Part shown: positions 19,008-26,856 of the stretch, piece after piece
Position numbering within the stretch: position 1 is the first letter of the stretch
Layout of the letters: every line of letters begins with the position of its first letter
DNA from: an uncultured Alphaproteobacteria bacterium
Lineage (GTDB): Bacteria; Pseudomonadota; Alphaproteobacteria; HIMB59; GCA-002718135
Assembly (NCBI GenBank): GCA_902615625.1
Contig: CACMPM010000008.1
Span: forward strand, 1-57,601
Direction: 5' to 3'
Length of the DNA stretch: 57,601 bases
Notes under the pieces: generated by a model
What the model was told of the DNA's origin: nothing
The model's database searches: none
Seen by the model: the letters and a program-made list of their open reading frames with translations, nothing else
Position numbers and translations under genes: made by a program

Positions 19008-19873
19008 ACTTAGATTTAATACTTGGAATATTACAAATTGTTTTAATTGCAACAACTCCTCTTGTTTTTGCTGGTATAGGTGAATTAGTTACAGAGAAAT
19101 CTGGAGTATTAAATTTAGGTGTAGAAGGAATGATGTTGGTAGGTGCAGTGTCCGCTTTTATTGTTTTAGTGATTACTGGAAGTTATTTTTTAGCTTTTTT
19201 TGTATCTATATTATCTGGCATTATTATGTCTGGTTTATTTGCTTTTCTAGTTCTATTTTTAATGTCAAATCAAATTGCTACAGGATTGGCATTAACTATT
19301 TTTGGTATAGGTCTAAGTTCGATGCTTGGTAAACAATATATTGGAACACCAATTGATGGTCTATCACCATGGTTTTTTGTTATATTTTCCTTCTTAATAG
19401 TTTTTTTGGTTAGTTATTTTTTTTATAAAACTAAAGCTGGTTTGATTTTAAGAGCAGTAGGGGAATCTCATAATTCTGCACATGCTTTAGGATATAGCGT
19501 TATTAAAATTAGATTTTTATCAATTTTATTTGGAGGTTCTATGTGTGCTCTTGCAGGTTCATATATTTCGATTTGTTATGCTCCAATGTGGCAAGAAGGT
19601 ATGACAGCTGGACGTGGATGGATAGCGTTAGCATTAGTTGTATTTGCAACTTGGAAACCTGAAAGAGTTCTTATTGGAGCTTATATATTTGGAGGCGTTA
19701 CTATTCTTCAAATGAATCTTCAGGCTTTAGGCTTAAGATTTCCTGGTCAATTTTTCAGTATGGCGCCATATGTTGCAACTATTATAGTTTTAGTATTAAT
19801 TTCTAGTAATAAATTAAGAATAAAACTTAGTGCACCAGCTTCATTAACTATTCCTTTTTATAAAGGCAGATAA
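19004..19873 (+). CDS. ABC transporter permease, nucleoside/purine type (subunit 2)
   Basis: 289 residues, ATGA overlap with the preceding permease. The motif ITEKSGVLNLGVEGMML-like (here LVTEKSGVLNLGVEGMM) marks the second permease of BmpA/NupPQ systems. Seven to eight hydrophobic helices and the conserved MWQEGMTAGRGWIALALVVF segment are visible. It ends the operon begun at puuE; a 106-bp gap then separates it from the binding-protein gene, which appears to have its own promoter. Confidence 0.88.
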   Translation: MNLDLILGILQIVLIATTPLVFAGIGELVTEKSGVLNLGVEGMMLVGAVSAFIVLVITGSYFLAFFVSILSGIIMSGLFAFLVLFLMSNQIATGLALTIFGIGLSSMLGKQYIGTPIDGLSPWFFVIFSFLIVFLVSYFFYKTKAGLILRAVGESHNSAHALGYSVIKIRFLSILFGGSMCALAGSYISICYAPMWQEGMTAGRGWIALALVVFATWKPERVLIGAYIFGGVTILQMNLQALGLRFPGQFFSMAPYVATIIVLVLISSNKLRIKLSAPASLTIPFYKGR

Positions 19874-19926
19874 ATATCCACTTCTTTTTTTCTATAATCA
19901 TATAGATTTATTGATCAAACCTATTT

Positions 19927-19946
19927 GTATATATTAAGTATATATT
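19927..19946 (+). promoter_or_regulatory. Tandem 9-bp repeat upstream of the binding-protein gene
   Basis: GTATATATT occurs at 19927-19935 and again at 19938-19946, an 11-bp period close to one helical turn, about 34 nt before the ATG at 19980. It may be a tandem site for a regulator or simply duplicated -10-like sequence. The gap 19874-19979 also holds a good ribosome binding site, GGTGAGG, before the start. Confidence 0.3.
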
Positions 19947-19979
19947 TGAGTAATCGTTATATTAGCAGGTGAGGTTAAA

Positions 19980-21047
19980 ATGATTAGAATTATAACTTTT
20001 TTATCTACTTTTTTGGTATTTGCATTTGGTTCAGCATATGCAGAGCCTAAAAAAGTTGGATTTATATACATTGGTCCTCCAGGTGATCATGGTTGGACAT
20101 ATATGCATGATGTAGGTAGAAAATATATGGAGAGTCAACTTGGTGACTCTATTACTACTACTTATCTTGAAAATATTCCTGAAAACGCAGATGCAGTGAG
20201 AGCAATCCGAAAACTAGCAGACTCAGGACATGATTTAATATTTACAACGTCTTTCAACTATATGGATCAGACACATGAAGTAGCTAAGGATTTCCCTGAT
20301 ATAAAATTTGAACATGCTACTGGGTATATCCAAGCAGATAACGTTGCTACGTATTCAGCTAGATTTTACGAAGGTAGAATGATTGAAGGGCATATTGCTG
20401 GTCATATGACTGAAACTAATACCATTGGTTATATAGCTTCATTCCCTATTCCTGAAGTTGTAAGAGGAATCAACGCATTTTATCTAGCGGCTTCAAAAGT
20501 GAACCCAGATATCAAAATGAAAATTATTTGGGTATTTACTTGGTACGACCCAGGTAAAGAAGCTGATGCAGCTAATACATTAATTAATCAAGGAGCTGAC
20601 ATAATTGTTCAGCATACTGATACGTATGCTCCTTGCCAAGCTGCTCAAAAAGCTGGTGTTTATGCATTTGGTCAAGCTTCAAACCAAGAAGAATTTTGTC
20701 CTGATGCACATTTAACCTCAATTGAAGATATTTGGGGCCCTTACTATGCTGAAAGAGCAAAAGCTGTTGTGGACGGCACTTGGTCTTCTGGTGATACTTG
20801 GGATGGTATGGATAAAGGTATGGTTGTAATGTCACCATATAATACTAAACTTATGCCAGCAAGTTTAATTCAAGAAGCAGTAAATATGGAAGTTGGAATT
20901 AAAGATGGAACTATCCATCCTTTCACGGGTCCAATTTACAATCAAGCTGGTGAGCTTGTGGTTCCTGAAGGTGAAGTAGCGCCTGATGGAATGTTACTTG
21001 GTATGAACTTTTATGTTCAAGGTATTGACGGCGAAGTACCACAATAA
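19980..21047 (+). CDS. BMP-family periplasmic substrate-binding protein
   Basis: 355 residues with a classic signal peptide (about 1-21, ending GSAYA before EPKK). The mature protein begins with KVGFIYIGPPGDHGWTYMHD, the first strand and ligand loop of the Bmp/PnrA family, and continues with TTSFNYMDQT, the hinge region and WGPYYAERAKAVVDGTW. It captures the ligand for the ABC importer encoded just upstream; its separate promoter and strong ribosome binding site suit the excess of binding protein that such systems need. Position after allA and before a purine phosphoribosyltransferase points to a purine base or nucleoside ligand. Confidence 0.9.
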   Translation: MIRIITFLSTFLVFAFGSAYAEPKKVGFIYIGPPGDHGWTYMHDVGRKYMESQLGDSITTTYLENIPENADAVRAIRKLADSGHDLIFTTSFNYMDQTHEVAKDFPDIKFEHATGYIQADNVATYSARFYEGRMIEGHIAGHMTETNTIGYIASFPIPEVVRGINAFYLAASKVNPDIKMKIIWVFTWYDPGKEADAANTLINQGADIIVQHTDTYAPCQAAQKAGVYAFGQASNQEEFCPDAHLTSIEDIWGPYYAERAKAVVDGTWSSGDTWDGMDKGMVVMSPYNTKLMPASLIQEAVNMEVGIKDGTIHPFTGPIYNQAGELVVPEGEVAPDGMLLGMNFYVQGIDGEVPQ

Positions 21048-21059
21048 TTAAAATTCTTA

Positions 21060-21087
21060 AAACCTCTCTCTTTAAAGAGAGAGGTTT
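21060..21087. terminator. Perfect 28-bp inverted repeat, probable terminator or attenuator
   Basis: Two 14-nt arms, AAACCTCTCTCTTT and AAAGAGAGAGGTTT, are exact complements and meet at the centre, so RNA would form a stem with a small A/U loop. It follows the binding-protein stop by 12 bp. The downstream tract (AATTCTTAATTTT) is U-rich but broken, so termination may be partial, letting some transcript reach the phosphoribosyltransferase. Confidence 0.65.
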
Positions 21088-21112
21088 AATTCTTAATTTT
21101 AAAGGAAGATTT

Positions 21113-21616
21113 ATGTCTGATTTACACATTAGTTGGGACGAATATAGAAGTAAAACAGAAGATTTAGCAAAACAAATTCATAAGGATGGATGGCAATTTA
21201 ATCAGGTTGTATGCATCGCAAAAGGAGGTATGAGAGTAGGGGATGTAATGGCAAGAATATTTGATGTTCCCTTAGCTATTCTTTCTGTTGAATCATATAA
21301 AGGTGAAGGGGTAAAAAATAAAAGAGGCGCAATCACGTTTTCAAGAGATTTAGCAAAAACAAGCCCTAACATTGGATCAAAAGTTTTAATAGTAGATGAT
21401 TTGGCAGACTCAGGAATTACTCTTAAAAAAAGTATTGATTGGCTAAATCATACTTATGGTTTTTATATAGATGAACCAATAAGAACTGGAGTTTTGTTTT
21501 ATAAATCAGTATCTTCGTTTAAACCAAATTATTATGTTGATTATTTAGAAGATTCTCCTTGGATACATATGCCTTATGAGGTTTATGAAACTATGAAACC
21601 AGAAGAACTTGGTTAA
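21113..21616 (+). CDS. Purine phosphoribosyltransferase (xanthine/guanine type)
   Basis: 167 residues with an AAGGAAG ribosome binding site. The PRPP-binding motif VLIVDDLADSGITL lies at 91-104 and the N-terminal VCIAKGGMRVGDVMAR segment is of the Gpt/xanthine phosphoribosyltransferase type. The C-terminal DYLEDSPWIHMPYEVYE, with an aromatic stacking residue, is the base-recognition region. It would salvage purine bases to nucleotides, competing with the catabolic route next door. The substrate (xanthine, guanine or hypoxanthine) is not certain. The stop overlaps the convergent nitroreductase gene by 4 bp. Confidence 0.82.
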   Translation: MSDLHISWDEYRSKTEDLAKQIHKDGWQFNQVVCIAKGGMRVGDVMARIFDVPLAILSVESYKGEGVKNKRGAITFSRDLAKTSPNIGSKVLIVDDLADSGITLKKSIDWLNHTYGFYIDEPIRTGVLFYKSVSSFKPNYYVDYLEDSPWIHMPYEVYETMKPEELG

Positions 21617-22290
21617 AAAAATGAAGTAATTTCCTTAAACTTTTTCTTTTGTTTTGCAAACTTTGGAACTTTTACATCTTTATCTGGTCGTCCAACAATA
21701 AGTAAAACAAATGGTTTTTCATTATTAGGTCTTTTCAAAATTTTATTAAGAAATGTCATTGGGCTTGGTGTGTGTGTTAACATTGCTAAGCCAGAAAAAT
21801 GTAAACAAGTAATTAATATACCAGTAGCTATACCGACAGACTCTTTTACATAATAATTTTTTATTTTCTTATTTTTTGAAACTGAAAATTTTTTTTCAAA
21901 TATAGCTATTAAATAAGGTGCATTTTCAATAAATTTTTTATTTTCATCAGTTCCTAAAGGAGTTAATGCATCTAACCATTCTTTAGGAGCTTTGTACTTA
22001 TAAAAATTTTCTTCTTCTTTTTCTGCTTCTATTCTAATCTTCTTTTTTACATTTTTATTTTTTATTACTACAAAATGCCAAGGTTGAAGATTTGCTCCAC
22101 TTGGAGCTGATCCTGCAGATAAGATTGCATTTTTTATAATATTTATATCGATTTTATCTTTTGAAAATTCACGTACGCTTCTTCTTTCTATAATTTTATT
22201 ATAAAATTTTTTTGAATTAATCTTCATTTCTTTGATAGTTTGATTTGAAAATTTTAAATCTTCAGCTATGTATTTTTTAACTTTATGCAT
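21613..22290 (-). CDS. Nitroreductase-family flavoprotein (iodotyrosine deiodinase-like subgroup)
   Basis: 225 residues. FMN-binding pattern: the N-terminal RRSVREFSKDKID, then the phosphate/isoalloxazine segment SAGSAPSGANLQPWHFVVI, ESVGIATGILITCLHFSGLAMLTHTPSP, and the C-terminal RPNNEKPFVLLIVGRP. The lid-like stretch AEKEEENFYKYKAPKEWLDAL resembles the subgroup including IYD rather than NfsB. NAD(P)H-dependent reduction is expected, but the physiological substrate is unknown. Its start overlaps the small membrane protein on the other strand by 6 bp. Confidence 0.85.
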   Translation of the reverse strand: MHKVKKYIAEDLKFSNQTIKEMKINSKKFYNKIIERRSVREFSKDKIDINIIKNAILSAGSAPSGANLQPWHFVVIKNKNVKKKIRIEAEKEEENFYKYKAPKEWLDALTPLGTDENKKFIENAPYLIAIFEKKFSVSKNKKIKNYYVKESVGIATGILITCLHFSGLAMLTHTPSPMTFLNKILKRPNNEKPFVLLIVGRPDKDVKVPKFAKQKKKFKEITSFF

Positions 22291-22473
22291 TGGTTAGTTA
22301 TTATTATTGGGATACTATTAATTTCTCTATCAATTAGTAATCCTTTATATAAACTAATTATAAAAAAACGAATAAGATTTAATCTTTTTATTGAGATCCT
22401 GTTTAGGATAATAATGTTTTTAGTTAGTGTAATTATTATTTTTCTAGGTTTGTACTTAGAGAGTATTTCTTAA
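22285..22473 (+). CDS. Small two-helix membrane protein, unknown
   Basis: 62 residues, MHWLVIIIGILLISLSISNP..., with hydrophobic helices at about 3-22 and 36-58 and a basic loop (KLIIKKRIR) between them, so both termini probably face the periplasm. No family recognised. Its start overlaps the divergent nitroreductase start and its end overlaps the convergent rhodanese by 4 bp, so it exactly fills a gap between two genes. This suggests a real gene, but the overlap also means part of the signal could be chance. Confidence 0.45.
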   Translation: MHWLVIIIGILLISLSISNPLYKLIIKKRIRFNLFIEILFRIIMFLVSVIIIFLGLYLESIS

Positions 22474-22802
22474 TATCTTCTTATATTTCTGTCAATTAAA
22501 GCAGCCCATGCGTCTATTCCGCCAAGTACATTAACACAATGATCATAACCTTGTGCTTTAAGCCATTTACATACAGCTTGGCTTCTTGTACCGGTATGAC
22601 ACATTACAAAAATATTTTTTTTCTTATCTAATTCGGTGTATCTTTTAGCTATCTCTGAAAGTTTCATGTGTATTGTACCTTTAATATGGGCATGATCTCT
22701 CTCAGTATCTTCTCTTACATCTATAATTTGAATTTTTTTGTCATCTTGCTTTAGCTCATTTAATTGATGAACTGTAATTTCACTGCTACTGTAAAGATCC
22801 AT
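22470..22802 (-). CDS. Rhodanese-like domain protein (single domain)
   Basis: 110 residues, one rhodanese domain. Catalytic Cys68 sits in FVMCHTGTRSQAV, the phosphate-cradle-like active loop, preceded by IIDVREDTERDHAHIKGTIHM. Such GlpE-like proteins transfer sulfane sulfur to thiol acceptors in the cytoplasm; no signal peptide is seen. Physiological acceptor unknown. A TATAAT lies 11 nt upstream of its start on the minus strand, giving a short leader. Confidence 0.85.
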   Translation of the reverse strand: MDLYSSSEITVHQLNELKQDDKKIQIIDVREDTERDHAHIKGTIHMKLSEIAKRYTELDKKKNIFVMCHTGTRSQAVCKWLKAQGYDHCVNVLGGIDAWAALIDRNIRRY

Positions 22803-22911
22803 TAGATTATCTTATTATAAATACTACTAGATTTCTACTATTTTAAATAAAATTAATTTTAAAAATTAAATTTGTTATTTCTAAGTTTTTCATGTAAGAG
22901 CGCATATCATT

Positions 22912-23211
22912 ATGACAAAGAAAATTACTTTTTCAGCTTTCGGTAGAGATTCATATTATCACAGAGATTGGTTCAAAAAAAATGGTTTCAAATTCGATAG
23001 AAGTTCTAGAAAATGGACTGTAGAAAATTTACCAATAGATAATGCAGAAGAATTTGCTAGTTACTGTAGGAAATATGGTTTAACATTTGAACGATCTGAT
23101 AGAATGATTACAGAATTTGATTACGCAGATTATCTCTGGGATGGAAGAAGAGATGAATTTATGAAACCTTCTGAAAATATTGAAATTCCACAACCAAAAA
23201 ATAAAATCTAA
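22912..23211 (+). CDS. Hypothetical protein with aromatic/basic N-terminal motif
   Basis: 99 residues, soluble, unusually rich in Asp, Arg, Phe and Tyr. The N-terminal half reads SAFGRDSYYHRDWFKK followed by NGFKFDRSSRKWTVENLP, a pattern loosely like DUF5710-type modules (xxGxxWDxxxKxW), which occur beside nucleic-acid enzymes. The C-terminal part, RMITEFDYADYLWDGRRDEF, is acidic. I cannot assign a function. It is followed after 3 bp by an EamA transporter gene with a TTG start, so the two may be co-transcribed. Confidence 0.6.
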   Translation: MTKKITFSAFGRDSYYHRDWFKKNGFKFDRSSRKWTVENLPIDNAEEFASYCRKYGLTFERSDRMITEFDYADYLWDGRRDEFMKPSENIEIPQPKNKI

Positions 23212-23214
23212 TTT

Positions 23215-24132
23215 TTGTTTAATAAATTATTATCAAATAATTTAATACTTCTTATAATTTTAGCTGCAATTTGGGGATCTTCTTTTTTTGTTATTAAAAT
23301 TTGTCTGTCTAGTTTTACACCTACAAGTATTGCTTCCTTAAGATTAATTATAGCATCAATTTTCTTAATTATTTTATATTATTCATATAACAATCATTCT
23401 AAATTAAACCTCGATTTAGTTTTAATTCTTTCTTTTATTGGCATTACTGGAAATTTTTTACCATTCTATCTGATTAGTTGGGCTGAACAATACATTCCTT
23501 CTTCTACTGCAGGGTTATTAATGTCGGTTGGTCCCTTAATAACATTACTAATGTCTCATGTTTTAACTTCAGACGATAAGTTTACTTGGGTTAAATTTTT
23601 ATCAATTATTATAGGTTTTGTAGGTATTATTTTTATTTTAGATATAAGTAAATTTAATTTTCAAGATGAAAACTACATTAGTACTTTAGCAAAAATTTTT
23701 GTGATTATAGCTGCATTTGGCTATATGATTTCAAATATTGCTGCTTATAATAAATTAAAGAAATTAAGCCCTATTTCGATTACTACTTTTGCTACATTGT
23801 TTGGAGCGATAATATCATTACCTTTTTTACTCTATGATTTTATTAATTATGAGAATAATATTAATATGATTTCTTTAATTTCTATTATTTATTTAGGTGT
23901 TTTTCCAACAGCTATTGCATTTCATATGCGCTATCATATAGTTAAACAATCTGGTCCGGTTTTCTTGTCTTATGTTGCTTATTTAATTCCTGTTTTTGCA
24001 TTAATATGGGGATTCATATTTCTTTCTGAACAAATAGTATTTAGTTCTGTAGTCGGAATTATTCTGGTTTTTATTGGTCTGTTTGTTGGGCAAAAAAAAT
24101 CAATGAGTAAAATATCCGTAAAAAACATATAA
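23215..24132 (+). CDS. EamA/DMT-family transporter (TTG start)
   Basis: 305 residues, about ten hydrophobic helices in two EamA repeats. The first repeat has AAIWGSSFFVIKICLSSFTP and WAEQYIPSSTAGLLMSVGPL; the second has PTAIAFHMRYHIVKQSGPVFLSYVAYLIPVFALIWG. Closer to the RhaT/YdcZ-like permease type with the WAExYxPS motif than to the other EamA proteins here. No ATG is available before the first helix, so TTG at 23215 is taken as the start. Probably exports a metabolite or amino acid; substrate unknown. Confidence 0.85.
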   Translation: MFNKLLSNNLILLIILAAIWGSSFFVIKICLSSFTPTSIASLRLIIASIFLIILYYSYNNHSKLNLDLVLILSFIGITGNFLPFYLISWAEQYIPSSTAGLLMSVGPLITLLMSHVLTSDDKFTWVKFLSIIIGFVGIIFILDISKFNFQDENYISTLAKIFVIIAAFGYMISNIAAYNKLKKLSPISITTFATLFGAIISLPFLLYDFINYENNINMISLISIIYLGVFPTAIAFHMRYHIVKQSGPVFLSYVAYLIPVFALIWGFIFLSEQIVFSSVVGIILVFIGLFVGQKKSMSKISVKNI

Positions 24133-24218
24133 TACTAATAAAACAGCAATAAAAATAGACACATTTTTGAAGTTAAGGTATTTCATTTATGGTTGAAATT
24201 TAATTTTTTATAGTCCAA

Positions 24219-24224
24219 TATACT
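24219..24224 (+). promoter_or_regulatory. -10-like TATACT 6 nt before the trpB2 start
   Basis: TATACT ends six nucleotides upstream of the ATG at 24231, so transcription would begin at the start codon. A TTGAAA lies at 24193-24198, but its 20-bp spacing is longer than usual. No Shine-Dalgarno sequence is present. Confidence 0.3.
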
Positions 24225-24230
24225 TTTATT

Positions 24231-25595
24231 ATGAGCGACTCAATTAAATACTTACTTGAAGAAAATAAAGCACCAAAGTTTTGGTATAATATTAATGCAG
24301 ACTTACCAAGTCCACCACCACCACCATTACACCCTGGAACGAAACAACCAGCTGGTCCTGATGACTTTGCTCCTTTATTTCCAATGAGTTTAATTATGCA
24401 AGAAGTTTCTACCGAAAGAGAAATAGAAATTCCTGAACCAGTAAGAGAAGTATACAAACAATGGAGACCGTCTCCTTTATTTAGGGCAAGAAGGTTAGAA
24501 AAGTTTTTAGATACACCAGCTAAAATTTATTACAAATATGAAGGTGTTAGTCCTACAGGAAGTCACAAACCAAATACTGCTGTTCCGCAAGCATTTTTTA
24601 ATAAAGAAGAAGGAATTAGTAAAATTTTTACTGAAACGGGCGCAGGTCAGTGGGGTAGTTCATTAGCTTTTGCAGGTCAGATCTTTGGTATAGATATAGA
24701 AGTTTTCATGGTTAAGGTTAGTTTTGATCATAAACCTTACAGAAAATTAATGATGCAATCGTTCGGTGCTAACTGTCACGCTAGTCCCTCTAATTTAACT
24801 GACTTCGGTAACAAGTTATTATCAGAAAATCCTGATAACCCCGGTAGTTTGGGAATAGCTATATCAGAAGCAATAGAAGCAACTGTTAAAAGTGGAGGTA
24901 AAGCAAAATACTCACTTGGAAGTGTTTTAGGCCACGTTCTAATGCATCAAACTATAAATGGTAATGAAGCTATTATGCAAATGGAGATGGCTGGAGATTA
25001 TCCTGATATTATTGTTGGCTGTACAGGTGGTGGTAGTAATCTTTCTGGATTGATGTTTCCATTTTTAGGGCAACAGTTAAGAGGTGGTCAAAAAATTGAT
25101 ATAATCGGTTGCGAGCCTGCATCATGTCCTTCATTTACTAAGGGTAAATATGCTTATGATCATGGTGATATGGCAAAAATGACTCCATTAATTAAAATGC
25201 ATACCCTTGGATCTGATTTCTTACCGCCGGCTAATCACTCTGGTGGATTAAGGTATCATGGCATGTCTTATCATTTAAGTCACTTGTATGAGTTAGGTCT
25301 GATGAGAGCAAAGGCTTACGGTCAAAAAGATTGTTTTGAAGCTGGTTTAACCTTTGCAAAACAAGAGGGAATTATTCCTGCTCCAGAAGGAAACCATGCA
25401 ATCAAAGGTGCTATTGATGCAGCTTTAGAATGTAAAGAAAAAGGCGAGTCAAAAACTATTCTCTTTAATTTATGTGGCCATGGATATTTTGATATGTCAG
25501 CTTATGATGATTATCTAAATGGATCAATGGCTGATGATGTTATTGATGATGATGGAATAGGTAAATCTATTTCTCAAATACCAGAAGTAGCATAA
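24231..25595 (+). CDS. TrpB2-type tryptophan synthase beta-like PLP enzyme
   Basis: 454 residues, the length of the TrpB2 family rather than the ~400 of TrpB1. The PLP lysine is Lys113 in SPTGSHKPNTA; ETGAGQWGSSLAF and VGCTGGGSNLSG form the cofactor phosphate and substrate loops; PAPEGNHAIKGA lies near the C-terminus. The proline-rich segment PSPPPPPLHPGT at about 26-37 is typical of TrpB2. These enzymes make tryptophan from indole and serine without TrpA; other beta-replacements are possible. Placed 46 bp before the DUF1015-serC-serA serine operon. Confidence 0.9.
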   Translation: MSDSIKYLLEENKAPKFWYNINADLPSPPPPPLHPGTKQPAGPDDFAPLFPMSLIMQEVSTEREIEIPEPVREVYKQWRPSPLFRARRLEKFLDTPAKIYYKYEGVSPTGSHKPNTAVPQAFFNKEEGISKIFTETGAGQWGSSLAFAGQIFGIDIEVFMVKVSFDHKPYRKLMMQSFGANCHASPSNLTDFGNKLLSENPDNPGSLGIAISEAIEATVKSGGKAKYSLGSVLGHVLMHQTINGNEAIMQMEMAGDYPDIIVGCTGGGSNLSGLMFPFLGQQLRGGQKIDIIGCEPASCPSFTKGKYAYDHGDMAKMTPLIKMHTLGSDFLPPANHSGGLRYHGMSYHLSHLYELGLMRAKAYGQKDCFEAGLTFAKQEGIIPAPEGNHAIKGAIDAALECKEKGESKTILFNLCGHGYFDMSAYDDYLNGSMADDVIDDDGIGKSISQIPEVA

Positions 25596-25641
25596 TTTAA
25601 GTTTAAATTTTTTTTTATTTAATTAAAAGTGTTTCTTTATT

Positions 25642-26856
25642 ATGGTTGAAATTAAACCTTTTAAAGGAACACGTCCTTACAACGAAGATGCAAAAAATTT
25701 AATTGCTCCCTCCACTGATCATTTAAGTATTGAAAATATAGAAATATTTAAAAAAAATAATTATTGGAATTATTTAAAAATTTTGAATCCTGTTGGACAA
25801 TTAAAAGAAGCAGATACTCTCTTAGAAGCTAAATCACATTTTAATGAAATGAAAGAAAATGACGTAATTAAAAAAGATAAAGAATTATTTTATTACATTT
25901 ATCAAATTGAATTTAAAGGCCATACTCAACTAGGTTTTTTATCTCTTTCTAAAATATCAGATTTCGTAGATGAAAAAATTAAAGCGCATGAAAAAATTTA
26001 TGAAACAAGGATGAGAGAAAGAGCAGAGCAAATGTTAAATATAAAAACACAAATTGGTCCTATTTATGTGGTATATAAAAAAAACAATAAGATAAAAGAT
26101 TTATTATCCTCTATAATATCAAATACTCCAGATTATGATTTTGAAAGTTTTGATAAATCTATTCATAAACTTTGGTGTGTCTCTGATAAATCTTTCATCA
26201 AAAAGCTATCTTTTTTGTTTTTAAATGATGTAGATAATTTTTATATTGCTGATGGACATCATAGAATGGGTGCAATGAAAATTATTGGTGAATTAAATTA
26301 TAATAAAAATATTATACAAGAAGATTTTATGATTGCGGCGTTTCCAAGTGATGAGGCTAAAATATTTGATTATAATAGAGTTGTTAAAGATTTAAATGGT
26401 TTGAGTGAAGAAAATTTTTTAGACATTCTTTCTGAAAACTTCGAAATAAAAAAAGAAAAAAATCCTTTCAAACCTCAATCTAATAGACAATTTGGAATGT
26501 ATCATGAAAAAAAGTGGTATTCATTACATTTTAAAACTGAATTTAAAACTGATAATTTTGTTGATACGCTAGATATTAATATTTTAAATAATTTTATTTT
26601 CAAAAAACATTTAAATATATCTGATGTTAATAATGATGAAAGAATAAGATTTATTGCCGGATGTCATGGTTTGGAAGCTTTAGAAAAAAAAGTTGATGAA
26701 AATAATGACAGTGTGGCATTTTCTATCTTCCCATCCTCAATAAGTGATGTTATTACAGTCGCGAGTAAAAATTTGACTATGCCCCCTAAATCAACATGGT
26801 TTGATCCAAAACCTTTAGATGGCTTAGTAGTTTATGAGTTTGAAAAAAATGTATGA
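25642..26856 (+). CDS. DUF1015 family protein
   Basis: 404 residues. The defining pieces are the N-terminal KGTRPYNEDAKNLIAP, AHEKIYETRMRERAEQM at about 115-131, and YIADGHHRMGAM at 201-212, where DGHHR is the conserved core. No biochemical activity is known to me for this family. It is often found beside serA or serC, and here overlaps serC by 4 bp as the first gene of a serine operon. A role in phosphoserine metabolism or its control is a fair inference but unproven. Confidence 0.85.
   Translation: MVEIKPFKGTRPYNEDAKNLIAPSTDHLSIENIEIFKKNNYWNYLKILNPVGQLKEADTLLEAKSHFNEMKENDVIKKDKELFYYIYQIEFKGHTQLGFLSLSKISDFVDEKIKAHEKIYETRMRERAEQMLNIKTQIGPIYVVYKKNNKIKDLLSSIISNTPDYDFESFDKSIHKLWCVSDKSFIKKLSFLFLNDVDNFYIADGHHRMGAMKIIGELNYNKNIIQEDFMIAAFPSDEAKIFDYNRVVKDLNGLSEENFLDILSENFEIKKEKNPFKPQSNRQFGMYHEKKWYSLHFKTEFKTDNFVDTLDINILNNFIFKKHLNISDVNNDERIRFIAGCHGLEALEKKVDENNDSVAFSIFPSSISDVITVASKNLTMPPKSTWFDPKPLDGLVVYEFEKNV

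Noticed and set aside
20584-20838. Minus-strand 84-residue frame rich in His, Gln and Leu
   Set aside because: Shadow of the BMP-family gene; no homology-like pattern or ribosome binding site.
25596-25641. T-rich tract after trpB2 as a terminator
   Set aside because: There is a run of T residues but no stem before it, so termination cannot be argued from sequence.
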